From Streptomyces bluensis (GTDB lineage Bacteria; Actinomycetota; Actinomycetes; Streptomycetales; Streptomycetaceae): a DNA stretch of 64,000 bases. The notes beneath the pieces are model-generated. The model saw only the letters and a program-made list of their open reading frames with translations. It had not been told where the DNA came from and ran no database searches. The stretch is taken from positions 124,001 through 188,000 of the forward strand of contig NZ_BMVM01000010.1 of assembly GCF_014650715.1 (NCBI RefSeq), read 5' to 3'. Shown one piece after another: positions 31,315 through 38,241 of the stretch; position 1 is the first letter of the stretch; each line of letters begins with the position of its first letter. The translations under genes were made by a program, and so were the position numbers.

Positions 31315-33486
31315 GTGGGCCGGTTGATGGCGACTGCTCCCTGTACCGCCTTTGGCGGTGTGGTCGAGGGCAGTGGGGAGCGGGTCGGGGGGCGGTTGCT
31401 GTATCAGCGGGTGTCCTTCCTGGCGGAGCTGTGCGGTGGCCTCACCCGGCAGTTGGTGGCTTCCCGGTGGGATGAGGACTCGCTGGATCTGCTGGCCGCC
31501 GGGGTCGACGGGCAGGGCGAGTCGCTGCCGTCCAAGGGTTGGATGGCGCTGCGGCGGTTGGGCTGGGCGCAGGCTGCCGCCCCAGCCGAGGGGGTGTATG
31601 TGTCGGACCGGGTGCGGCGGGCGTCGCAGGAGTACGCGGCACGCACCCTGCGGCTGGCCCTGCACCGGCGCGCCCTGGTCGCGGCGATCCTGGCCACGTG
31701 GCCGGGCGATCCCCACCGGCGCAGCGAGGCGGAGTGGACGGCGCTGCGAGCCGCCCTGCCCGCGGGAGTCAGCAAGGCGGAGATCCGTAACCGTAGTCGG
31801 CAGGTGAGCGCCTATGTGCGCGAGCACGGGCGGCTTCCGGCGGGGCTGTGTGAGCTGGAGGGCCCGCCTGAGGTGGCGGGGCTGGTGGTGCTGGCGGCGA
31901 TGGACCGCCAGCAGGTCACCCTGGTTCGGGTGGGCGAGGCCACGGCCCGGCTGCGGGTGAAGCTCCCGCTGTGCCCGGCACCGGCCTCCGGGCGGGACTG
32001 GGCCTGGCATGTGATCGACATCCGCCTGCCGGGCACCGTGGGTGCGGATGCGGTTTTGCACACCCCGACGCTGCGCCCCACTCGTAGTGGCCGGATCGCG
32101 GTGGACCTTCCCCACTCACAGCCCGCCCCGCCGGTCAAGTCGACCGGGCATCGGGGGGCGGTCGGGTTCGACTGGGGCGTCAACACCCTCCTCACCGGCA
32201 CGGTGGGCCGCCTGTCCGGCCAGGGACCGGAGAGCCGGGTGGTCACCGACGGCCGCCCCCTGATTTTCGACGCCACCGCGATCAGCGCGAAACTGCACCG
32301 GCTGCGCGGCCACCGTGAACACCTCGCCGCAAAACGCGACCACTGCCAGCGTCTCGCCGAGGGACTCGGCGCCCCACACCTGGCCTGGGCCGAGCTTCTG
32401 GACAAGGCCGCCGTGCTGGAGGTGGAGCATCAGCGGGTATGTGCCCGGATCCGTCACCTCAACCAGGCGCTGGCCTGGTCGGCGGCCCGCTGGGCCGTCG
32501 ACCAGACAGCCGCACTCGGCGCGAGCGTCATCTACCTGGAGGATCTGGCCACACTGGAGGCCCGCGGCCGAAGGCGCGGTAACGCCCGGCTGTCCGGGCA
32601 GGTCCGCGGTACCGTCGCCGATGCGATCCGGCACCTGGCCGCCAAGGCGGGTATCGCGGTGGCCACCGTCCCGGCCCGCGGCACCTCCGCCCAATGCCCC
32701 GGATGCCTGGCCCCCCTTAACCACCATCCCGCCCCGAACCGGCTCGATGAGCGCGGCTGGAGTTGGGCCCACTGCACCCGCTGCGGGCTGTCCATGGACC
32801 GCGACCATGCCGCCGCCCGACGGATCGTCTCCCGTGGTCTGCTCGCCCAAGCCCACACCGTCACCGAACGCGCCACCGGCACCCGCACCATCCGCACCAC
32901 CGTCGACGGCACCGTCCGCCCGGTACGCCGCCCGAAGAAGACCACCCGCCGCCTGCGCCGCGCCCGCCAGGCCGCCATGGCCCCACCCCGGCCAAGCGGG
33001 CCGAAGACCACCCAGAGCAAGGGCCGCCCCACCCCCAGCAGACCAACAGCCACACACCAACGGCGTCCCCCACACGCCCCCGGACAACCAGCCACAGCCA
33101 CCACCGCACCCACCACCACAGCCGTGGCCAAGGCCGGGGCTGTGGTGGGGGCTGTGGCTGTGAAGATTTCCCGCCGTATGCCCGATGTGCGTACGGTCCC
33201 CGCCACCACCCCCCAAGGGGTGGTCCAGCGTCCGGCGGGGCATGACACCCAGACACCAGCCCTTCCCGGGCCGGTATCAGGTCATGGAGTGCCCACCCCA
33301 CCCTGCACGGAAGAACCACATCCGAACACGGCGGGGCGGCTCTCACGCGGAACCTGTCGACGGCGCACAGACGCCGCCGAGCGGACCGGCTTCCACCACC
33401 TGCACGCCACCGAAGTCCACACCCTCACCCCGAGGTTCGGACCTCACCCAGGCGACAGACGGCCACGCCGCGCCCGAAAAGCCTGA
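31315..33486 (+). CDS. Large TnpB-like RuvC nuclease (IS605 OrfB superfamily)
   Basis: About 723 residues from the GTG at 31315, 8 bases after AGGGGG. The RuvC core is complete: D286 (GFDWGVNTL), E409 (IYLEDLATLE) and D497 (MDRDHAAARRI), with a zinc ribbon inserted between the last two (C461-P-G-C464 and C487-T-R-C490). A long helical insertion separates D286 from E409. TnpB proteins usually have about 400 residues; here about 270 residues precede the RuvC domain and a Pro/Thr/Arg-rich tail of some 200 residues follows. That tail coincides with strong RNA hairpins and may be non-functional read-through in GC-rich DNA. No TnpA gene is nearby. It is probably an RNA-guided nuclease of a stand-alone element. 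Confidence 0.8.
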   Translation: MGRLMATAPCTAFGGVVEGSGERVGGRLLYQRVSFLAELCGGLTRQLVASRWDEDSLDLLAAGVDGQGESLPSKGWMALRRLGWAQAAAPAEGVYVSDRVRRASQEYAARTLRLALHRRALVAAILATWPGDPHRRSEAEWTALRAALPAGVSKAEIRNRSRQVSAYVREHGRLPAGLCELEGPPEVAGLVVLAAMDRQQVTLVRVGEATARLRVKLPLCPAPASGRDWAWHVIDIRLPGTVGADAVLHTPTLRPTRSGRIAVDLPHSQPAPPVKSTGHRGAVGFDWGVNTLLTGTVGRLSGQGPESRVVTDGRPLIFDATAISAKLHRLRGHREHLAAKRDHCQRLAEGLGAPHLAWAELLDKAAVLEVEHQRVCARIRHLNQALAWSAARWAVDQTAALGASVIYLEDLATLEARGRRRGNARLSGQVRGTVADAIRHLAAKAGIAVATVPARGTSAQCPGCLAPLNHHPAPNRLDERGWSWAHCTRCGLSMDRDHAAARRIVSRGLLAQAHTVTERATGTRTIRTTVDGTVRPVRRPKKTTRRLRRARQAAMAPPRPSGPKTTQSKGRPTPSRPTATHQRRPPHAPGQPATATTAPTTTAVAKAGAVVGAVAVKISRRMPDVRTVPATTPQGVVQRPAGHDTQTPALPGPVSGHGVPTPPCTEEPHPNTAGRLSRGTCRRRTDAAERTGFHHLHATEVHTLTPRFGPHPGDRRPRRARKA
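33089..33240 (+). ncRNA. Highly structured 3' region, possible guide (omega) RNA scaffold
   Basis: Two nested 11-bp stems: CAGCCACAGCC (33089-33099) with GGCTGTGGCTG (33150-33160), enclosing CCACCACAGCC (33113-33123) with GGCTGTGGTGG (33138-33148). Behind them CCCCGCC (33198-33204) pairs with GGCGGGG (33234-33240) around an 8-bp hairpin ACCACCCC/GGGGTGGT (33205-33224). TnpB guide RNAs arise from precisely this part of their gene, the 3' end. No T-run follows. Whether the RNA is made is unknown. Confidence 0.45.
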
Positions 33487-33587
33487 ACCCACAGGCACAC
33501 ACAGAGTTCCAGAGACGCTAATGCTCAGGAGCCCGGTGACAAGACGTCACCCGGCTGTTCCCTTGCGCTGGGAACTACCCTGGTCCG

Positions 33588-33887
33588 GTGCGTGACAAAA
33601 CCCAAACGAATTCCGCCGAACCCGGCGACCGGCTGATCCGTGCCGGTTCCGTCGTGTTCTTCCTCGGTGCCGTGGCCACCCTCGTCACCCTGGCCCCGCT
33701 GTTCCTGGGAACGACGCCTTTCCCGACGTACATGTTCGGACTGAGCATGCTCATGGGCGTCGGATTCCTGATCGCCGGGGCGGGCGTCCTCCAGTCGATC
33801 GCGGCGGGCCGCCGCCGGGCCCGCCGCGCGGGCGGCACCGGCGGCGCGGGCAGCGTGGGCGACCGTCAGGCCGCCGCCTCACGGTAG
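33588..33887 (+). CDS. Small conserved membrane protein
   Basis: 99 residues from the GTG at 33588. Two hydrophobic helices ('AGSVVFFLGAVATLVTLAPLF' and 'MFGLSMLMGVGFLIAGAGVL') are joined by 'LGTTPFPTY', with a basic C-terminal tail 'AAGRRRARRAGG'. TACCCT lies about 6 bases before the start, again suggesting a leaderless transcript. Its last 22 bases overlap the convergent HAD gene. Unknown function; the size and topology are those of a Streptomyces housekeeping-neighbourhood protein rather than of mobile DNA. Confidence 0.8.
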   Translation: MRDKTQTNSAEPGDRLIRAGSVVFFLGAVATLVTLAPLFLGTTPFPTYMFGLSMLMGVGFLIAGAGVLQSIAAGRRRARRAGGTGGAGSVGDRQAAASR

Positions 33888-34507
33888 TTCGCCAGCCAGG
33901 CCGGGAACGCGGTCAGGTCCGGCAGGACGGCGTCCGCGCCCGCCGCGCGCAGCGCCTCCGCGTCGAACGGTCCGGTGGCCACGGCGAGGGAGTACGCCTC
34001 GGCCGTGCGGGCGCCGCGTATGTCGCCCGTGTGGTCGCCGACGTACACGGCCGCGTCGTACTCGCGCAGCGCCAGGGCCTTCTGCTCGGCCCACAGGTCG
34101 CCGATCACGGCGTCCGGCTCGATACCGAGATGTTCCAGATGCAGCTTGGCGTTCGGCTCGTACTTGGCGGTGACGACGATCGCCCGGCCGCCCGCGTCCT
34201 GGACGGCCCGGATCGCCTCGCGGGCGCCGGGCAGCGCGGGCGTCGCCGTGATGGCGACTGTGGGGTACATCTCACGGTAGAGGTCACCCATGACCGCGAG
34301 CTGATCGGCCGGGAACCAGTTGGCCAGTTCCTCCTCCAGTGGCGGCCCGAGCCGGGTGATCGCCAGGTCGGCGTCGATGTACGTGCCCGTCCGGGCGGAG
34401 AGCGCCTGGTAGCAGGCGTGGATGCCGGGGCGCGAGTCGATCAGGGTCATGTCGAGGTCGAAGCCGATGGTCAGCGCGGGAGAGGTCGTGAAGGCCATAT
34501 GGGCCAT
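33866..34507 (-). CDS. HAD-superfamily phosphatase
   Basis: 213 residues from the ATG at 34507 (a second ATG lies at 34498). Motif I is 'GFDLDMTLIDS' with the nucleophile Asp and the general acid Asp; motif II is 'IVVTAKYEP' with Thr; motif III Lys lies in 'LWAEQKALAL'; motif IV is 'VYVGDHTGDI'. The helical cap between motifs I and II places it in subfamily IA with phosphoglycolate phosphatase-like enzymes. No substrate can be assigned. Confidence 0.9.
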   Translation of the reverse strand: MAHMAFTTSPALTIGFDLDMTLIDSRPGIHACYQALSARTGTYIDADLAITRLGPPLEEELANWFPADQLAVMGDLYREMYPTVAITATPALPGAREAIRAVQDAGGRAIVVTAKYEPNAKLHLEHLGIEPDAVIGDLWAEQKALALREYDAAVYVGDHTGDIRGARTAEAYSLAVATGPFDAEALRAAGADAVLPDLTAFPAWLANYREAAA

Positions 34508-34622
34508 TGTGCCCAGCCCCGCCCGGGTGACGCCGATCCCTCCCCGGCCCGCACCCGAGGCAATGGGGTCACCCCTGGTCACCCCCACCCCCGCACGGCC
34601 TGCGCACACCCCACCCATAGAC

Positions 34623-34641
34623 TCAGGCCAGCCTTGCCTTC
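34623..34641 (+). promoter_or_regulatory. Possible DmdR/DtxR-type iron box
   Basis: A 19-base site with the core AGGCCAGCCTTGCCT agrees at about 11 of 19 positions with the consensus I recall (TTAGGTTAGGCTCACCTAA), including both AGG/CCT arms. It lies 28 bases before the first FecCD permease gene, where iron repression is expected. Confidence 0.45.
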
Positions 34642-34668
34642 CCTCACCCGTCACCCCGGAGCCCGCCC

Positions 34669-35664
34669 ATGCCCGCCGCCCGCCGCGTCCTCGTGATGAC
34701 GGTGGCCGTCGTGGCGCTGGGCCTGGCGGTGCTGCTGAGCCTCGCGGTCGGTGCCCGCGCCCTGGCTCCCTCGGCGGTGCTCGACGCGCTGCTGCACGGC
34801 GGCGACAGCGCAGCCGCCGACGTCGTACGGAGCCTGCGGCTGCCCCGCACCCTCGTCGGGCTCATGGTCGGGGCGGGGCTCGCGCTGGCCGGAGCAGCCC
34901 TTCAGGGCATCACGCGGAACCCCATCGCCGACCCCGGCATCCTCGGTGTCAGCCAGGGCGCCGCGGTCGGTGTGGTGCTGGCCATCGCGTTCGCGGGGGT
35001 GCACACGCTCACCGGCTACGTCTGGTTCGCGTTCGCGGGCGCGGGGATCGCCTCGGTCGTGGTGTTCGCGATCGCGTCGAGCGGGCGCGGCGGCGCGACC
35101 CCGGTGAAGCTGGCCCTGGGCGGGGCGGCGGTCAACGCGCTGCTGGTGTCCGTGACCTCGGCCGTGCTGACCACCCGGGCGTCGGCGCTGGACGAGTTCC
35201 GGTTCTGGCAGGTGGGTTCGCTGGCCGGGCGGGACGCCGAGCTGGCGGCGCAGGTGTGGCCGTTCCTGCTGCCCGGGGCCCTGCTCGTGCTGTCCGTGGC
35301 CCGCGGGCTTGACGCGCTCGCGCTGGGCGACGACGTGGCGCGGGGGCTCGGGCACCGGGTCGCGACCGTACGGGTCGTGGGCGGGCTCGGCGCCACGGTG
35401 CTGACCGGCGTGGGCGTGGCCGCGGCCGGACCGCTCGCGTTCGTCGGCCTCGCCGTCCCGCACCTGGCCCGCGCCCTCGTCGGCCAGGCCCACCGCTGGG
35501 TCCTGCCCCTGTCGGCACTGCTCGGGCCGACGATGCTGCTCCTGTCGGACACGATCGGGCGGGTGCTGTTCCCGCCGGCCGAGGTGCCGGCGGGCGTGAT
35601 GACCGCGCTGATCGGGGTGCCGTTCCTGGTGTTCCTGGTGCGCGGCAGGGCGGTGGCCGCGTGA
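34669..35664 (+). CDS. FecCD-type iron-siderophore ABC permease
   Basis: 331 residues with about ten membrane helices. Family blocks are 'LRLPRTLVGLMVGAGLALAGAALQG' (coupling region), 'NPIADPGILGVSQGAAVGVVLA', 'GSLAGRD', and 'GPLAFVGLAVPHLARALVG'. Such permeases work as heterodimers for iron-chelate uptake together with a binding lipoprotein and an ATPase. The second permease overlaps its stop by 4 bases (GTGA). No binding protein or ATPase gene is in the next 5 kb, so these must be supplied from elsewhere. Confidence 0.93.
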   Translation: MPAARRVLVMTVAVVALGLAVLLSLAVGARALAPSAVLDALLHGGDSAAADVVRSLRLPRTLVGLMVGAGLALAGAALQGITRNPIADPGILGVSQGAAVGVVLAIAFAGVHTLTGYVWFAFAGAGIASVVVFAIASSGRGGATPVKLALGGAAVNALLVSVTSAVLTTRASALDEFRFWQVGSLAGRDAELAAQVWPFLLPGALLVLSVARGLDALALGDDVARGLGHRVATVRVVGGLGATVLTGVGVAAAGPLAFVGLAVPHLARALVGQAHRWVLPLSALLGPTMLLLSDTIGRVLFPPAEVPAGVMTALIGVPFLVFLVRGRAVAA

Positions 35665-36713
35665 GCGTCCTGGACTCGGCCGGATACACGGTCGTACGGG
35701 CGGGCCGGACGTCCGTCCTCCTGCACCGCAGGGCCACGCTGGTGGCCCTGACCCTGACCGCGCTGCTCGCGGTGACGAGCCTGGCGTACCTGTGCGTGGG
35801 CGAGCGGTTCGTACCCCCGGGCGAGGTCCTCAAGGTCCTCACCGGCGAGCCCTCGTCGGCGAAACTCGTCGTGGGCACGCTGCGGGAGCCGCGACTGGTG
35901 GTGGGCCTCCTGGTCGGGGTCGCGTTCGGCGTGGCGGGCGGCCTGATCCAGACGGTCGCCCGGAACCCTCTCGCCAGCCCCGACGTCATCGGGATCAGTC
36001 AGGGCGCGGGCGCGGTGACGGTCGCGGCGATGACGTTCGGGGTGACGTCGTACGCGGTTCTGCCGTACCTGTCGGTGGCGGGCGGTCTGCTCGCGGCCGT
36101 GCTCGTGTACGTGCTGGCCTGGCGCGGCGGCCTGCAGGCGACCCGCTTCGTCCTCATCGGCATCGGCTGCGCGATCGCGCTGCGCTCCGTCACGACCCTG
36201 CTGATGACCAAGGGCGACTACCTGGTGGCCCAGCAGGCGCAGATCTGGATGACGGGCTCGCTGAACGGCCGCGGCTGGGATGAGGCGCAGCCCCTCGGCT
36301 GGGCGCTTCTGCTCCTGCTGCCCGCCGTGGTGTGGGCGGCCCGGGCACAGCGGTGGGCCGGCCTGGACGACGCCACGGCGGTCGCGCTGGGCGTACGGCT
36401 CGGGCGGGTACGGCTCGGTCTGGTGGCCCTGGGTGTGGTGCTGGCGTCCATGGCGACGGGAGCGGCCGGCCCGGTGGACTTCGTCGCCCTGCTGGCCCCC
36501 CAGATCGCCCGCCGTCTGACGCGCACGCCCCAGATCCCTCTCGTCTCCTCGGCACTGCTCGGAGCCTTCATCGTGGTCCTGGCGGACCTGCTGGCCCGCC
36601 GCCTCTTCTCCCCCACGGAACTGCCGGTGGGAGTGCTGACGGCGGCGGTCGGGGCGCCGTACCTGATCTGGCTGATCATCCGCAGCCGTACGGTGCGCAC
36701 GGCGGGAGTCTGA
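35661..36713 (+). CDS. FecCD-type iron-siderophore ABC permease, second subunit
   Basis: 350 residues, GTG start inside the stop of the first permease. It has the same fold: 'LREPRLVVGLLVGVAFGVAGG', 'QTVARNPLASPDVIGISQGAGAV', 'WMTGSLNGRGW' and 'GPVDFVALLAPQIARRL'. The two proteins differ throughout, consistent with a heterodimeric channel rather than a recent duplication. The gene ends 25 bases before a convergent gene, so the operon contains only the two permeases. Confidence 0.93.
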   Translation: MSVLDSAGYTVVRAGRTSVLLHRRATLVALTLTALLAVTSLAYLCVGERFVPPGEVLKVLTGEPSSAKLVVGTLREPRLVVGLLVGVAFGVAGGLIQTVARNPLASPDVIGISQGAGAVTVAAMTFGVTSYAVLPYLSVAGGLLAAVLVYVLAWRGGLQATRFVLIGIGCAIALRSVTTLLMTKGDYLVAQQAQIWMTGSLNGRGWDEAQPLGWALLLLLPAVVWAARAQRWAGLDDATAVALGVRLGRVRLGLVALGVVLASMATGAAGPVDFVALLAPQIARRLTRTPQIPLVSSALLGAFIVVLADLLARRLFSPTELPVGVLTAAVGAPYLIWLIIRSRTVRTAGV

Positions 36714-36738
36714 CGACAGGGCCGGGGCCCTGTCGGCC

Positions 36739-37863
36739 TCAGCGCGGGCGCTGGGAACGCCAGAGCAGGTAGAGGGCGGAGGCGACGGCCGCGGCGCGCA
36801 GGACCCAGGGCCAGGTGTCGGTGACCGCGTCGTTCATGTGTCCCTCGGCGATGGGATCGCCCCACCTGCCGTCCGTACGCCCCCACAGCCAGACGACCCA
36901 GGCGGCGGCGACCGTTCCGGGGACGCCCAGGACGGCCCACTTGGACTCGTTGGTGGTGAGACGGCGGGACAGATAGGCGATCAGCCAGCCGAGGGCGAGC
37001 GGAACGAGACTGCCCATGACGGCGCCCGCGACGAGAAGGGCGGCGGCGAGGAGGAGCAGGGGGTTGTTCCAGCCACCACCGCCACCGGGACGCAGCCGGG
37101 GAAGGAGACGGACACGCCGACGGGTACGCCCGCCGCCGGTTGCGCCTCCGGGGCCCTTCTCCGTCTCACCGCCCTCACCGCGCTCACTGCCCTCACCGCC
37201 CTCTTCGGCCTTCTCCAGACCGACCGCGCCGTCCTTCTTCCCGGCCCCCTCGGACTCCGGCGGCTTCGGCGGCGTCGGCGACTTCTCCGGGGGAGGCTTC
37301 AGCAGCTCGGGGATCTCCACACCGCCGACGAACCCGGGCACGCTGTCGCCGAGATCGAAGTTGCTGCCGTGCAGACCGCCCTGCGGGCGGGCCAGGGGGT
37401 TGCCGTCCACCCGCCACCATTCGGCCTGTACGGCGCTGCCGCTGTCGCCGAGCTCGTCGAGTCCGGCGAGGTGCGGCGGGGTGGGCCCGGCGTCCGGGGC
37501 CTGCGTCGGCGGGGGCTCGGCGGGGCGCGGCCGGGGCACGACCCTGCGCAGCCCCCTGGGCCGGTCCTCCGGTTCACTCTCCCGCTGCACGGGAACGGCG
37601 GCGCGGGGCTCCTGCGGGCCCGCCGCCCCGCCGTCGGAGCCACCCGCGGCGGCCACGACCTCGTCAGGGGTGCCGAGACGGGCGAGGATGCGGCGCACCG
37701 CGGCCGGACTGTCCACCGGCGCCTTCGCCCGCCGCTGGTCGATCTCGTTGCGCAACTCCGCCACGAGCCGCATCCGCGCCCCCGACGGCAACTGCCGCTG
37801 CTGAGCCAGGTCACCGACCCGGCTCAGATACTCAAAGACGACCTGGTCACTCTCAATCCCCAC
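36739..37863 (-). CDS. HAAS-domain membrane protein with proline-rich linker
   Basis: 374 residues from the GTG at 37863, behind GGAGGGGA. The first 70 residues ('VVFEYLSRVGDLAQQRQLPSG' to 'RRILARLGTPDEVVAAAGG') form the helical HAAS-type module seen in front of many actinobacterial membrane proteins. A long Pro/Glu/Gly-rich disordered section follows (roughly 75-240). Three to four membrane helices lie at the C-terminus ('NPLLLLAAALLVAGAVMGSLV', 'WAVLGVPGTVAAAWVVWLWG', 'WVLRAAAVASALYLLW'). Role unknown; HAAS modules are thought to signal to membrane partners. Confidence 0.8.
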   Translation of the reverse strand: MGIESDQVVFEYLSRVGDLAQQRQLPSGARMRLVAELRNEIDQRRAKAPVDSPAAVRRILARLGTPDEVVAAAGGSDGGAAGPQEPRAAVPVQRESEPEDRPRGLRRVVPRPRPAEPPPTQAPDAGPTPPHLAGLDELGDSGSAVQAEWWRVDGNPLARPQGGLHGSNFDLGDSVPGFVGGVEIPELLKPPPEKSPTPPKPPESEGAGKKDGAVGLEKAEEGGEGSERGEGGETEKGPGGATGGGRTRRRVRLLPRLRPGGGGGWNNPLLLLAAALLVAGAVMGSLVPLALGWLIAYLSRRLTTNESKWAVLGVPGTVAAAWVVWLWGRTDGRWGDPIAEGHMNDAVTDTWPWVLRAAAVASALYLLWRSQRPR

Positions 37864-38241
37864 GAAGTCCCCTCCGGGGCGGGTACGTTGCGAACGCGGC
37901 ACGGCAGACGTTACCGCGCCCCCAGGGGGCGCGACGCGACGGAGGGGCGCGCAGCTGTGATGGGGCGCAGCCCCATCCAGGGGCGCGGGGCTGTATCGAT
38001 ATGCGGCTCCGCCGCGTGGGCACGACCAGCCACAAACAGATCGGGGGCATGGGGGCGCAGCCCCCCATAGGGGCACGGGGAACTGCGCGACCAGCCACAA
38101 CCAACCCGCAGATCTCCCACGACATAAGGGGGCTGTCACCATCAAGCGGGCCTGGGGCGCAGCCCCAGAAAGACGGCGCCCCCACCTCACCGCACCCGAA
38201 TGATCAACGGCGCCCGAACGACACCCGGTACCGTGAAACGG
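37864..38241. repeat. Intergenic block of GC-rich hairpin repeats (inverse copy family)
   Basis: The 378 bases between the divergent HAAS and helicase-associated genes contain three palindromic GGGGCGCAGCCCC-type units (near 37970, 38055 and 38155), with the stretches 'GGGAACTGCGCGACCAGCCACAA' cores and 'TGCGGCTCCGCCGC' between them. The same units appear reverse-complemented at 21.1-21.4 kb. No gene is supported. Confidence 0.8.

Noticed and set aside
31600..32115. Minus-strand frame of 283 codons opposite the TnpB-like gene
   Set aside because: Pro/Gln/Arg-rich antisense shadow without motifs.
38200..38241. Start of the helicase-associated protein at ATG 38200
   Set aside because: This would place the start inside the palindromic repeat block; 38242 gives a normal N-terminus.
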